Assembly: GCF_003660445.1 (NCBI RefSeq)
Contig: NZ_QZVQ01000007.1
Span: 1-64,000, forward strand
Length of the DNA stretch: 64,000 bases
DNA from: Croceibacterium ferulae
Lineage (GTDB): Bacteria; Pseudomonadota; Alphaproteobacteria; Sphingomonadales; Sphingomonadaceae
Reading direction: 5' to 3'
Below are positions 9,050 to 17,819 of the stretch, piece after piece (positions within the stretch are counted from its first letter, which is position 1; each line of letters begins with the position of its first letter). The notes beneath the pieces are model-generated. The model made no database searches and was not told where the DNA came from. It saw nothing but the letters and a program-made list of their open reading frames with translations. Made by a program: the position numbers and the translations under genes.

Positions 9050-9988
9050 TCACCCCGCCGCCGTCATCACCGAAGCGGTTGCCCGCTCCACCAGCACGCG
9101 CAACTCCTCCTGCTCGGCCTCGCTCATGTCGGTCAGGGGCGAGCGCACGGGGCCGGCGTCACGCCCGACCACGCGCATGCCCGCTTTCACGATCGACACG
9201 GCATAACCGCGCCCGCGATTGCGCAGGGTGATGTAGGGCAGCACGAAATCGCGCAGCTGCTTCAGCACCTCGGCCCGGTCGTCCGCCCGGACGGAGCGGT
9301 AGAAGTGCAGCGCCCATTCCGGCATGAAGTTGAAGATGGCGGAAGAATAGGTCGTCACGCCCATGGTCAGGTACGGGGTGGCAAAGGTCTCTGCCGTCGG
9401 CAGGCCGCCAATATAGGTCAGCCGGTCGCCCATGCGGGCATAGATGCGGGTCATCAGCTCGATATCGCCGACGCCATCCTTGAAGCCCACCAGATTGGGA
9501 TTTGCATCGCACAGGCGGGCCAGTGTCTCGTCATCCACCACCGCATTGTCACGGTTGTAGACGATCACGCCCAGGCCGGTGCTCTTGCACACGGCGTCGA
9601 TGTGATTGAACAGCCCTTCCTGCTTGGCAGACATCAGATAGGGCGGCAGCAGCAGCAGGCCATCGGCGCCGACGGCCTCCGCATCACGGGCGATGCCGGT
9701 GGCGATGGCGGTGCCATAGCCGCAGCCGGAGATCACCGGAATACGCCCGCCTGTTTCCGCTACGGCCGCGGCGACGACCTGCCGCACCTCCCCCGGGGTC
9801 AAGGAGAAGAACTCCCCCGTGCCGCCAGCCGCGAACAGACCGGCGAGCTCGTGATCGAGCATCCATGCGCAATGCGCGCGGTAGGGTTCTTCCTGGAAGG
9901 CGCCATCCGCATTGAAGTGGGTGACGGGGAACGACAGCAGCCCGCCGCCGATGCGGCCTGCAATGTCGGTGAGGTTCAGTTTCGGCAT
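9050..9988 (-). CDS. kdgD: 5-dehydro-4-deoxyglucarate dehydratase
   Basis: A 312-residue protein of the DapA/NAL TIM-barrel superfamily. It dehydrates and decarboxylates 5-dehydro-4-deoxy-D-glucarate to 2,5-dioxopentanoate, the step before 2-oxoglutarate in oxidative uronate and aldarate catabolism. [14 protein letters not shown] (16-29) and [14 protein letters not shown] (52-65) are characteristic of KdgD. The Schiff-base lysine is Lys170 in GFKDG, and Tyr144 lies in VIVYNRD. The ATG at 9988 is chosen over an in-frame upstream start because GGGAGAG lies about 8 nt before it. It is the first gene of kdgD-lysR-esterase. The dioxopentanoate dehydrogenase that should follow in the pathway is not in the window. 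Confidence 0.9.
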   Translation of the reverse strand: MPKLNLTDIAGRIGGGLLSFPVTHFNADGAFQEEPYRAHCAWMLDHELAGLFAAGGTGEFFSLTPGEVRQVVAAAVAETGGRIPVISGCGYGTAIATGIARDAEAVGADGLLLLPPYLMSAKQEGLFNHIDAVCKSTGLGVIVYNRDNAVVDDETLARLCDANPNLVGFKDGVGDIELMTRIYARMGDRLTYIGGLPTAETFATPYLTMGVTTYSSAIFNFMPEWALHFYRSVRADDRAEVLKQLRDFVLPYITLRNRGRGYAVSIVKAGMRVVGRDAGPVRSPLTDMSEAEQEELRVLVERATASVMTAAG

Positions 9989-10337
9989 TGCAGCGGCTCT
10001 CCCATGATGCGGTCGCGACGTTTCGCGCAAACGGCAGCTGCCATCTCGCTATGCTTCGCCCGGCGGTGCGTCCAAGCCAAAGGTCGTTTCGGTCGATGCA
10101 GGAGTTGGCTTGATCAGCACAGGAGCGGCCTACAAGCCTGTTCCGCAAGAAGCAGTTTAGCTGCGCGGGCCAGGATGTTTTATCACGGGCGGCTCGGTGC
10201 ACTTGTCTCGTTCCTCACTGCGGGGTCCAGCAATGCGCTGCACAGAACGCTGTTGAAAATGCTTGTACATTCCAGCACCGGTCACCCGGTAGACGCCAAC
10301 ACGATGGAACGACTGCGCCTTCCCGCGCGGTTCGTTG

Positions 10338-10364
10338 CCGGGCCGGGCCGGGCCGGGCCGGGCC
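10338..10364. repeat. CCGGG tandem microsatellite
   Basis: Five perfect copies of the 5-bp unit CCGGG plus two bases, in non-coding sequence. A 5-bp unit changes length by slippage. No gene reads through it, so phase variation is not supported. Confidence 0.9.
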
Positions 10365-10868
10365 TTATGCTCACGCAAAGCGCCTACGTGTTCGTCACGC
10401 CCGAGCCGGTGATCATGGACTTCACATCGACCGCGCTGATGGTGATCGCCGCAACTTGGTATAAAGCTCGGTTATTGCCGGGCCCACTTCCTGCGATCTC
10501 AGAACCAATCAGAGGTTAGCGGGCAGGCACCACAACTTGCTCGTGAGATGATGATGAACCGACGACCGGTTTGGAGGAGCGGCACCTTGGCGCTGAACGT
10601 CTGACTTAGGGTCTTTCCGCCAACAGCGGGTAGGCTGATGCTCGCTGAAAGCCGATCTTAACTCACCAAGCACGCGTACGTCGGCTCTTGTCGAAAACCG
10701 ACGTTTAGCCAGCCGAGCAGGAACGGCGGCAAAGTCCCACTTCTCTCCGCCCGCGTCCTCAATGTATCCACGTGGAGTGCCGACCGGCTCATATTAACGA
10801 GCGTCCGACGCTGGGTACCCCCGACAAAGGTGCTGAATGACCGCGGTGGGGTCACTGGCGCCGCATAG

Positions 10869-10899
10869 CTGCCGTTCCGCTTTCGCCCCAAAGCGGACA
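10869..10899 (+). repeat. Dispersed degenerate repeat, copy 1
   Basis: A 31-bp segment ending in AAGCGGACA matches 27 of 31 positions with 21276-21306 in the same orientation. Both copies are in non-coding sequence. The core, CGCCCC followed by a run ending in AGCGGACA, looks like a small dispersed intergenic repeat family. Confidence 0.5.
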
Positions 10900-10987
10900 T
10901 GGCGGTTTGATGGCCAAGTTTGATGATGCGTGCACTTGCCTCGGCGCTCGTACCTAATTGAAACTTCACTGCGAACGCGACACCATC

Positions 10988-11902
10988 ATGGAACAGGTCA
11001 GATCCACCGACCTGACAGATACATCACCGGATGATGAGACATTCTTCACGAGTAATGTGCAATGTCGCAAGCGAGTTCGCCTACGGAAAGGACCATCGGT
11101 GGAGGACCAGGACGACGATACCGGTATGTCGCGCAAGAAGCGCAGTGCCATCATCTGTTCTAGCCTGGTTTTCTTCGTCATATTCTTTGTTGCTAGTGCG
11201 GCATTCCTGATAGAGCCCGATGGGACATACTACATGCGGCGCCCTGGCATGAAGGTGCCGATCACGCGAGAGCTGGGGCTCGCTGTACTTGTCCCGATGC
11301 TGTTTCTTTGCGCCGCCTGTGTTGGTTGGATTTATTGGCGTAATCTGCGGCACCTTTGGAGAACGACAGAGCCTCAGATTGAGGAGCCCGATGTTGGTTC
11401 TGACAAGCCTGTGCTCTGGTCAGCTAGGAATAACTGGCGCAGCTTTCGAGGGGGGCGCGTCGCAGGTTCAATGATCCTAATAACTATGCCTTCTTTGTTG
11501 TTGCTATGGATATGGAATATTTTAACTGGTGAAAGCAGCATCACCTTAAAGCTATTCTTTATCCTGCTTCCTTTGTCGCTCCTTTGCTGCACCGTTATAC
11601 CTATCATAGTGGTTTGCCTTGAGGAGATTAAGTCCTGGCTTTTTGATGTGATTGGCAGCATTGAAGTCACACATGAAGGCATTACTTGGCTGACGCCGAT
11701 GACGCAACAAGTGTACCGGACGGTCTGTACGGCTGATCTTATTGATGTCTGGCTGATTGATAGCCATGGCAAGCGCGGATCTCTTGTCATCGTCAGGCGC
11801 GTCGATGATGATGTTGAGCACGTCTACTTACATGGGTTGCTGGACTCGGAGAGGGTTCAAGCTGCAGTGCAATCGCTGATCACTAACCCGTGCGTCGTCT
11901 GA
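10988..11902 (+). CDS. Four-helix membrane protein, unknown
   Basis: A 304-residue protein of unknown function. A charged N-terminus of about 60 residues is followed by four predicted membrane helices: SAIICSSLVFFVIFFVASAA, a second around LAVLVPMLFLCAACVGWI, and two more around ILITMPSLLLLWIWNIL and LKLFFILLPLSLLCCTVIPI. A cytoplasmic C-terminal region of about 90 residues contains IEVTHEGITWLTP. The ATG at 10988 is preferred over an in-frame TTG at 10958. A later ATG in TGMSRKKRS, behind a GGAGGA-like sequence, is also possible. The base composition is clearly AT-richer than the neighbours, which suggests recent acquisition. Confidence 0.65.
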   Translation: MEQVRSTDLTDTSPDDETFFTSNVQCRKRVRLRKGPSVEDQDDDTGMSRKKRSAIICSSLVFFVIFFVASAAFLIEPDGTYYMRRPGMKVPITRELGLAVLVPMLFLCAACVGWIYWRNLRHLWRTTEPQIEEPDVGSDKPVLWSARNNWRSFRGGRVAGSMILITMPSLLLLWIWNILTGESSITLKLFFILLPLSLLCCTVIPIIVVCLEEIKSWLFDVIGSIEVTHEGITWLTPMTQQVYRTVCTADLIDVWLIDSHGKRGSLVIVRRVDDDVEHVYLHGLLDSERVQAAVQSLITNPCVV

Positions 11903-12209
11903 AACTGGGCCATAAGCAGCGAGCAAGCTACTCTTCATGTCCGCTCCCCACCCAGGCTGATCGGCCGTCGTCTCGCCGGTATGGTGCGGCTGAAGGCTTC
12001 GGCTTGACATGTCGCGCGGGGGGCATCACTTTTGGTAGATGTACGCTCCCGCGACATACAGGCGATTTCTCCATCACGCCGGGCAACTTGCCGCGCGTGC
12101 CTAGCCCGAGCTTGGGCGGGCTTTCAGCCGCCTGAGTTCGGGCCTTGTTCGATCTGTTTCAAGGAACGCGCGCGAAGCGTTCGATCTCGAATAAGTGAAA
12201 TCTGCTGCA
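11903..12209. other. Intergenic region before rnk
   Basis: About 300 bases without a supported gene. Short open frames overlap here on both strands with no coherent protein. It must carry the rnk promoter, but I see no clear boxes. Confidence 0.5.
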
Positions 12210-12632
12210 ATGAATCAAGGCACCATCTCGCCGTGCGATCGCCCGGCCATCCATGTCCTCGCCAGTGAATGCGATGCGCTCTCCAACCTCGCTCTGAACG
12301 CGGTGCACCGGCATCCCCAATCGTCGGCAATGATCCTGGCCGAACTTGATCGCGCCGAACTCTGTGACCCGGGCGAGCTGCCGGAACAGACGGTCGTGAT
12401 GAATTCTTGGATCGACTTCGTCGATGAGGCCAGCGGGGCGCAGCGCACCGTCCAGCTCGTCTACCCGCGCGATGCAGACATCGGCGCCGGGCGTGTTTCG
12501 GTGCTGACCCCGATCGGTGCCGGCCTGATCGGTATGACCGCAGGTCACTCCATCCGGTGGCCTGATCGCGACGGCCATGATCGCATGCTTCGTATCGTGT
12601 CCGTTTCGCCTCCCGACCGGTCGCACCTGTGA
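12210..12632 (+). CDS. rnk: Regulator of nucleoside diphosphate kinase, GreA/GreB-like
   Basis: A 140-residue Rnk-type protein, close to the family length of about 136. The N-terminal part (DRPAIHVLASECDALSNLAL) and ILAELDRAELCDPGELP correspond to the short Rnk coiled coil. The C-terminal half has the GreA/GreB FKBP-like domain, with VVMNSWIDFVDE, TVQLVYPRDAD and VSVLTPIGAGLIGM. Rnk proteins bind RNA polymerase and affect nucleotide pools; they lack the long coiled-coil arm of true Gre factors, as here. The ATG at 12210 is chosen over a GTG at 12195; neither has a strong ribosome-binding site. Its stop overlaps the GTG of the next gene (GTGA), implying coupling. Confidence 0.85.
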   Translation: MNQGTISPCDRPAIHVLASECDALSNLALNAVHRHPQSSAMILAELDRAELCDPGELPEQTVVMNSWIDFVDEASGAQRTVQLVYPRDADIGAGRVSVLTPIGAGLIGMTAGHSIRWPDRDGHDRMLRIVSVSPPDRSHL

Positions 12633-12934
12633 TCGAGGAACTTGCCAGACATCACTGCGTCGGGGACGACGGGACGGATCTGTGTGTCGTCGAGCGGCGT
12701 CATGTGTTCGCAACGCGGGGTAGTTCTGGCTCTCGCGAACATCGTGGCGCTACATGGATGGCGTTGATGAGTGGCGAGCCGGTTCGATACATCGACGCCA
12801 TCACCTTCGAGATCGTCGCCACCGGAGAATTGCTCCAGCATGACCTGGCTCGATGCACCTGCAAGCCTGAGGTGAAAGTGTCCACTTTCGAAGGAATGTC
12901 GAAGGTCCGGGCCGAGAGCGATCGATCCGATTGA
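12629..12934 (+). CDS. Small hypothetical protein coupled to rnk
   Basis: A possible 101-residue protein starting at a GTG that overlaps the rnk stop as GTGA. The middle part, EPVRYIDAITFEIVATGE, looks like ordinary folded protein, while the rest is rich in Arg, His, Ser and Cys. No domain or signal peptide is recognised. The coupled start is the main argument that it is real. Confidence 0.45.
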   Translation: MIEELARHHCVGDDGTDLCVVERRHVFATRGSSGSREHRGATWMALMSGEPVRYIDAITFEIVATGELLQHDLARCTCKPEVKVSTFEGMSKVRAESDRSD

Positions 12935-13004
12935 TCGCGGCCACTGGACAAGTGCCTTTAAAAGCGCGTGGGCCGCAGACTTTCAGGTGGTCATAGCCCA
13001 GACC

Positions 13005-14216
13005 TCACGCCGCGATCAACTCGTCTGCGGGTCCGAAGAACTCGTAGTGGATGCGGTCTCCGGACACGCCAGCCAGCGTCAGTTCGCCAACGAAGTGGCG
13101 GAGGAAAGCCTTGGGGCCGCACAGGTAGAAATCAGCCGCTGCAACAGGCGTGTGGTCGCGCAGCCATTCGCCGGTGATCAGGCCCTGCTCGTCATAGTCC
13201 CGACCCTGCGCATCGGCGGTGCGGGGCTGTTCGTAAAAGGTGGTCACGCGGAAATCGCCGCCTTGCGCAGCCAGTTCGCGGACATGGTCGCGCATGGCGT
13301 GGGTGGAGCCGTTCAGGGTGCCATGTACATAATAGACAGCGGCGGACGCCCTCTGCTGAACCAGCGCTTCCAGCATGCTGAGCATGGGGGTCAGTCCGAC
13401 ACCGCCGCTGAGCAGCACCACTGGGCGGTCGACCGTGTCGGACAGGAAGAACTCGCCTGCCGGAACCGAAGCTTTCACGATCGTCCCGACATCGGCCGCA
13501 TGGTGCAGCCAGCCGGAGGCGACTCCCTGCGGCTCCTGCTTCACGCTGATGCGGTAGCTTTCCCCATTGGCTGCGGCCGAGATGCTGTAATTGCGTTTCA
13601 GCGGGTGCTGTCCCGGAATATCAAGCCACAGCGTCAGGTACTGCCCCGGCCGATGCCGGACAACCGGGGCGCCATCGATCGGGCGCAGCACGAAGGACGT
13701 GATGACGTCACTCTCCCGACGCTTCTCGACCACCCGGAAGTCGCGCCAGCCACGCCAGCCACCGGGCTGTTCGGCCAGCGTATCGTACAGCATCGTCTCT
13801 CGGCCGATCAAGATATCAGCGAGGAACCAGTATGCTTCGCCCCAGGCGGTCAGGATCTCGTCGGTGGCAGCATTGCCCAGAACGTCCTTGATGGCGGCGA
13901 GCAGGGCATCGGCAACGAACGGGTAATGCTCGGGCAGGATCTGCAGGCCGACATGCTTCTGCGCGATCCGCTCCACCGCATCGCCCAGCACGCCCAGATT
14001 GTCGATGTTCTGCGCATAGGCGAGTACCGCGTTCGCCAGCGCCTTGGGCTGCGAGCCGGTTTCTCCATGATGCGACTGGTTGAACAGGTCGCGCATCGCG
14101 GGATCCTGGAAAAGGCGGGCATACATGGTGCGGGTGATGTCCAGCCCGTGCGCCTGCAGCGCCGGCACCGTGGCCTTGACGATCGCGATGGTTTGATCGT
14201 TGAGGGTGCGTGACAT
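13005..14216 (-). CDS. hmp: Flavohaemoglobin, nitric oxide dioxygenase
   Basis: A 403-residue Hmp that oxidises nitric oxide to nitrate using O2 and NAD(P)H. The globin domain (1-140) has the proximal haem ligand His88 in IAQKHVG, and the distal-pocket residues Tyr32 and Gln56, equivalent to Tyr29 and Gln53 of the E. coli protein. The FAD domain (about 150-260) has KRNYSIS, and the NAD domain has GGVGLTPML and YLCGP. The start at 14216 has AGGA about 8 nt upstream; an upstream in-frame start is rejected. It is followed on the same strand by nothing close (convergent with the rnk unit). It lies 149 nt from fixJ, so NO and oxygen stress genes are clustered. Confidence 0.95.
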   Translation of the reverse strand: MSRTLNDQTIAIVKATVPALQAHGLDITRTMYARLFQDPAMRDLFNQSHHGETGSQPKALANAVLAYAQNIDNLGVLGDAVERIAQKHVGLQILPEHYPFVADALLAAIKDVLGNAATDEILTAWGEAYWFLADILIGRETMLYDTLAEQPGGWRGWRDFRVVEKRRESDVITSFVLRPIDGAPVVRHRPGQYLTLWLDIPGQHPLKRNYSISAAANGESYRISVKQEPQGVASGWLHHAADVGTIVKASVPAGEFFLSDTVDRPVVLLSGGVGLTPMLSMLEALVQQRASAAVYYVHGTLNGSTHAMRDHVRELAAQGGDFRVTTFYEQPRTADAQGRDYDEQGLITGEWLRDHTPVAAADFYLCGPKAFLRHFVGELTLAGVSGDRIHYEFFGPADELIAA

Positions 14217-14365
14217 GGATGTGGTCCTGATCTGGTTGGCAAAGGGAAAGGGCGCCGCAACGCTCCTCTGCCGACCTAGGATCATGGTGGTGGCCTGTCA
14301 GTTTCGGTCATCTCCCTACGGGCCGTACCGGAGTTGAGCCCGGAACCGCCTCTGTGCGCCGCCAA

Positions 14366-14977
14366 TCAGGTGAAGCGGGAGATCGTAACCATGCGGACCA
14401 GTTCGGACAGGGTCTTCGCCTGCATCTTCAGCATAACGTTGGCGCGATAGACCTCCACAGTGCGGGCACTGATGCCAAGGTCATAGGCGATTGCCTTGTT
14501 CGCCTCTCCCGCGACCAGCCCTTCCATCACCTCCCGCTCCCGCGCGGACAGTGTGACCAGCAATTCCTGCGCCCGGTCGCGTTCGGCCTCGACGGCGCCG
14601 CGATCGGCCTGCCGGGCCAGTGCCGTGCGGATCGCGCCCAGGATCTTATCGTCATCATAGGGCTTCTCGATAAAGTCCGACACCCCCGCATGCATCGCCT
14701 GCACCGCCAGCGGCACGTCCGCATGGCCGGTGATGACGATCACCGGCACATGCGCGCCGCGCCGCTTCAATTCCTGCGCCAGCTCGATGCCGTTCATGCC
14801 GGGCATCCGCACGTCGGTGATGACGCAGGCATGATCCAGCGGCGGTTCCGCCTTTAGGAAGGTATCGGCAGACGGAAAGGACCGCACCTTCAGCCCGGCA
14901 CAGTCGAGCAGGAATTCGAGTGAATGGCGGGCGCCTTCATCATCGTCGATCACATGAACAATGGGGTCACTCGTCAT
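14366..14977 (-). CDS. fixJ: FixJ-type response regulator
   Basis: A 203-residue response regulator. The receiver domain (1-125) has the acidic pocket at Asp11-Asp13, phosphoacceptor Asp55 in VITDVRMPG, and Lys105 in EKPYDDD. The C-terminal LuxR/FixJ HTH (140-200) contains [13 protein letters not shown] and [17 protein letters not shown]. It is the cognate partner of the adjacent oxygen-sensing kinase, whose stop lies inside its start (11-nt overlap). In rhizobia FixJ activates fixK and microaerobic genes. Here the nearby alternative oxidase and lactate dehydrogenase genes are plausible targets. No fixK gene is visible in the window. Confidence 0.93.
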   Translation of the reverse strand: MTSDPIVHVIDDDEGARHSLEFLLDCAGLKVRSFPSADTFLKAEPPLDHACVITDVRMPGMNGIELAQELKRRGAHVPVIVITGHADVPLAVQAMHAGVSDFIEKPYDDDKILGAIRTALARQADRGAVEAERDRAQELLVTLSAREREVMEGLVAGEANKAIAYDLGISARTVEVYRANVMLKMQAKTLSELVRMVTISRFT

Positions 14978-16478
14978 CGGACAACTCCTCTTGCGTCACG
15001 CGCGGCACGGTGAAGGCGAACAGCGCTCCGCCGCCTGGTTGAGCCTCCGCCCGGATGCGACCGCCGTGCGCCTCCACGATGGTGCGCGAAATGGACAGGC
15101 CGACGCCCATGCCCGTCCGCTTGGTGGTGATGAATGGCTGGAACAGCTGGGCGGCGATGTCAGGACTGATGCCGGGCCCGGTGTCCGAGACGCTGACCTG
15201 CGCCAGGTCCGACCCTTCAGGGTCGATGCGCACCGACAGTTCACGACGGGGCAGGGCGCCCGCGACCATGGAATCCACCGCATTGCGGACTAGGTTCACG
15301 ACCACCTGCTGGATCTGCACCTTGTCCACCAGCACCAGATCGACCGCCGGGTCGAAGGTGTAACGTATGTCGATCCCATGTTCACGTGCGCCCACCAGCG
15401 CCAGCGCACTGGCTTCCTCGATGATCCGGGGCAGGCTTTCCACCGTCCGCTCCGTCTCCCCACGGGCGACGAAATCGCGCAGGCGGCGGATGATGGCCCC
15501 GGCGCGCAGGGCTTCTTCACCCGCACGCTCCACCGCATCGGCCACCATGTCGTGCGGTACAGCCTCGCGCGCCAGCAGCATGCGGCTGCCCTTTAGATAA
15601 TTGGCAATGGCGGATAGCGGCTGGTTCAATTCGTGCGCCAGGGCAGACGCCATCTCGCCCAGGGCCGTAAGACGGGAGACATGAACAAGCTCGCTTTGCA
15701 GTTCCTGCAGGCGCGTTTCGGTCTGCTGGCGTTCGGTCAGATCGCGGATGAAGCCGGTGAAATGAGGGGCGCCGTTCAGGCGCATCTCGCCTACGGCCAG
15801 TTCCATCGGGAAGGTAGAGCCATCGCGCCGCTGGCCAACCACCACCCGGCCTGTGCCGATGATCCGCCGTTCCCCGGTGGCGTAGTAGCGGTGCAGGTAG
15901 CTGTCATGCGCCTCCCGGTGAGGAGAGGGCATCAGCAGCGCGACGTTGCGACCAGCTACTTCCGCCGCACTCCAGCCGAACAGACGTTCCGCCGCCGGGC
16001 TGAACTCCCCGATGATGCCGTGCTGGTCGATCACCACCATCGCATCGGGCACGGTTTCCAGGATGGATCGCAAATGCGCCTCGCGCCGCAGCAGGTCGGC
16101 GTTGACCCGTTCCGCCTCCAGCCGGGCGCGCTGGAACCATTCACCGCCGATAGCGACGGCCAGTCCGATCAGGACAAAGGCACCGGCGGCAATCCAGCTG
16201 CCGGAGGCGAGAGGGCCGATCAGCCGATCGCAGGCGAGGCCCGCCAGCGCGCCGGCCAAGCTGGCGGCGATCCCCGCGCGGATGCCGGAAAACGCGCCGG
16301 CGACCACCACCGCCGGGACGAAGAAGATGAATGTCGCGCGCTGGCCCAGATCATCGGCAAAGGCGAGGCGGATCCCCGCACCGATGACGATCACCAACGC
16401 ACCCAGCGCCAGTGCGCCAGGCAGGCCAAGCCGAGGGAGGTTGAACCGGAAGTGCCGGGCTGCGTCGAGGGCGCTCAC
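14967..16478 (-). CDS. fixL: Oxygen-sensing histidine kinase FixL
   Basis: A 503-residue kinase. Four predicted membrane helices (about 20-115) are followed by a PAS domain (about 135-250) and HisKA/HATPase domains. The PAS domain keeps the FixL haem signature: [19 protein letters not shown] has a His at 191, equivalent to the proximal haem ligand of rhizobial FixL, followed by ERRIIGTGR and [10 protein letters not shown]. That makes direct O2 sensing very likely. The phosphorylated His is His282 in [12 protein letters not shown]; the ATP site has [15 protein letters not shown] and GMGVGLSIS. It precedes fixJ with an 11-nt overlap and diverges from the alternative oxidase gene. Confidence 0.94.
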   Translation of the reverse strand: MSALDAARHFRFNLPRLGLPGALALGALVIVIGAGIRLAFADDLGQRATFIFFVPAVVVAGAFSGIRAGIAASLAGALAGLACDRLIGPLASGSWIAAGAFVLIGLAVAIGGEWFQRARLEAERVNADLLRREAHLRSILETVPDAMVVIDQHGIIGEFSPAAERLFGWSAAEVAGRNVALLMPSPHREAHDSYLHRYYATGERRIIGTGRVVVGQRRDGSTFPMELAVGEMRLNGAPHFTGFIRDLTERQQTETRLQELQSELVHVSRLTALGEMASALAHELNQPLSAIANYLKGSRMLLAREAVPHDMVADAVERAGEEALRAGAIIRRLRDFVARGETERTVESLPRIIEEASALALVGAREHGIDIRYTFDPAVDLVLVDKVQIQQVVVNLVRNAVDSMVAGALPRRELSVRIDPEGSDLAQVSVSDTGPGISPDIAAQLFQPFITTKRTGMGVGLSISRTIVEAHGGRIRAEAQPGGGALFAFTVPRVTQEELSDDE

Positions 16479-16643
16479 CGTTCAACCCCCTGCCGTGCTT
16501 GGACCTGCGTCGCCACCTCCGGTAAGGCCCTTAGGGGAAGGGGGGTAGGTACATGATCCAAATGTTCCGCCTCCTGCGACACGCCTAACTCCGGTTCGAC
16601 AGCGACGTTCGGGTGAACGCGCCGGCAGAGACGGAGACTATCA

Positions 16644-17333
16644 ATGACTGCCCCCTTCATCGACCTTGGCGTGCATCACAAGCCCGCCGGCTTGTCCGAC
16701 CGGGTCGCGTTCGGCTTCACCAAGGTGCTGCGCTGGTGCGCCGACACCTTCTTCGCGGAGCGTTACGGGCACCGCGCGGTGGTCCTGGAAACGGTGGCGG
16801 CAGTGCCCGGCATGGTCGGCGCCACGATCAACCACCTCGCCTGCCTTCGCCGCATGTGTGACGACAAGGGCTGGATCAAGACCCTGATGGACGAGGCCGA
16901 GAACGAGCGGATGCACCTGATGACCTTCATCGAGGTGTCGCAGCCTACCTGGTTCGAACGGGCGGTGATCATCGGCGTGCAATGGGTATTCTACCTGTTC
17001 TTCTTCGCGCTCTATCTCGTCAGCTCCAAGACAGCGCACCGCGTCGTCGGCTACTTCGAGGAAGAGGCGGTGATCAGCTATACCCACTACCTCAAGGAGA
17101 TCGACGAGGGGCGCAGCCCGAACGTGCCCGCGCCGCAGCTCGCCAAGGACTATTGGGGCCTGCCCGATGACGCGACCCTGCGCGATGTGGTGCTGGTGGT
17201 GCGGGCGGACGAGGCGCATCACCGCGATGTGAACCACGGCTATGCCAACGAACTCGCCGGTTTGCCCGTGGGCGAGGTGGCGCCGTGCCCACCGCACGCC
17301 GCACTGGAGCCGACCTGGAAGCAGGCGGCCTGA
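16644..17333 (+). CDS. aox: Alternative (cyanide-insensitive) ubiquinol oxidase
   Basis: A 229-residue di-iron alternative oxidase that passes electrons from ubiquinol to O2 without pumping protons. All ligand motifs are present: [10 protein letters not shown] (Glu49), NERMH (Glu88 and His91), FEEEAV (Glu near 140) and [12 protein letters not shown] (Glu190 and His193). Two hydrophobic membrane-binding stretches surround residues 105-128. Alternative oxidases are known from plants, fungi and a few alphaproteobacteria such as Novosphingobium. It diverges from fixL with a 165-nt spacer, so regulation by FixJ is plausible, though I see no clear FNR/FixK box there. A GGAGAC ribosome-binding site precedes the ATG. 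Confidence 0.95.
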   Translation: MTAPFIDLGVHHKPAGLSDRVAFGFTKVLRWCADTFFAERYGHRAVVLETVAAVPGMVGATINHLACLRRMCDDKGWIKTLMDEAENERMHLMTFIEVSQPTWFERAVIIGVQWVFYLFFFALYLVSSKTAHRVVGYFEEEAVISYTHYLKEIDEGRSPNVPAPQLAKDYWGLPDDATLRDVVLVVRADEAHHRDVNHGYANELAGLPVGEVAPCPPHAALEPTWKQAA

Positions 17334-17347
17334 CCACCAGAGAGCCG

Positions 17348-17371
17348 GGTCGGCGGGCAATTCCGCCGACC
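17348..17371 (+). terminator. Hairpin after the alternative oxidase gene
   Basis: GGTCGGCGG (17348-17356) and CCGCCGACC (17363-17371) form a perfect 9-bp GC-rich stem with a 6-nt loop, 14 nt after the aox stop. There is no T tract, so it may be a Rho-dependent stop or an RNA-stability hairpin that lowers expression of the next gene. Confidence 0.5.
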
Positions 17372-17401
17372 GACACCCGTTCATGCAGCCGAGGTAGGAC
17401 C

Positions 17402-17764
17402 ATGCTCAATCCGCGCCCGATCATCGTGTTTGAACAGGATCGCGCAGTGCTCGCCTCGCTGCAGTTCGCGCTGGCATTGGAAGGGTACCGCGTAGTGGAT
17501 GGGGAAAGCCGCGCGACCGATCCGGCAGGCGCCGCCTGCTTGATCATCGAACAACGTCGCCACGCGGATACCGGGCTCCGCCTGCTTGACCGGCTTCGTG
17601 CTCGCGGGTTGCGTGCGCCTGCCATCCTGTTGGCGACCAATCCGCCCGCCGCCACCAAGTCGCAGGCCATCGAAGCCGGGGCGATCTTGGTAGAGAAGCC
17701 TCTCCTTGGCGACAGGCTGACGCAGGTGCTTCATCACCTATGTGACACGCAGGTCGCCGCGTGA
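17402..17764 (+). CDS. Receiver-like protein with Glu at the phosphoacceptor site
   Basis: A 120-residue stand-alone receiver-like domain. It aligns along its length with the FixJ receiver next door: EQDRAVLASLQFALALEGY at the start, ILLATN with Thr79 and VEKP with Lys99. At the phosphoacceptor position, FixJ reads VITDVR and this protein reads LIIEQR, so Asp is replaced by Glu50. The first acidic pocket is also reduced (FEQD). It therefore probably cannot be phosphorylated normally and may mimic the phosphorylated state or act as a decoy in FixL-FixJ signalling. The ATG at 17402 follows GAGGTAGG. It lies between aox and ldh on the same strand. Confidence 0.8.
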   Translation: MLNPRPIIVFEQDRAVLASLQFALALEGYRVVDGESRATDPAGAACLIIEQRRHADTGLRLLDRLRARGLRAPAILLATNPPAATKSQAIEAGAILVEKPLLGDRLTQVLHHLCDTQVAA

Positions 17765-17819
17765 GATGATCAGGCAAAGCGCAGAACCTTAAGAGCAATC
17801 ACCATTGAGGAGCAGCATC

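Larger units (their letters stand above)
9989..10987. other. Gene-poor stretch of about 1 kb
   Basis: No convincing gene on either strand. Open frames here (for example 10157-10378 and 10658-10969 on the minus strand) have no signal sequence, domain or good ribosome-binding site. The second gives SALGRKRN, the kind of product typically read from dispersed repeats. The stretch holds a CCGGG microsatellite and a degenerate repeat, both listed separately. It separates the sugar-acid locus from the AT-richer membrane-protein gene. Confidence 0.6.

Noticed and set aside
10658-10969. Minus-strand frame of 103 codons
   Set aside because: It spans the dispersed repeat and gives the SALGRKR-type product typical of such repeats; no ribosome-binding site.
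16479-16643. FNR/FixK box between fixL and aox
   Set aside because: I found no TTGA-N6-TCAA-like palindrome in this spacer; regulation by FixJ or FixK remains an inference only.
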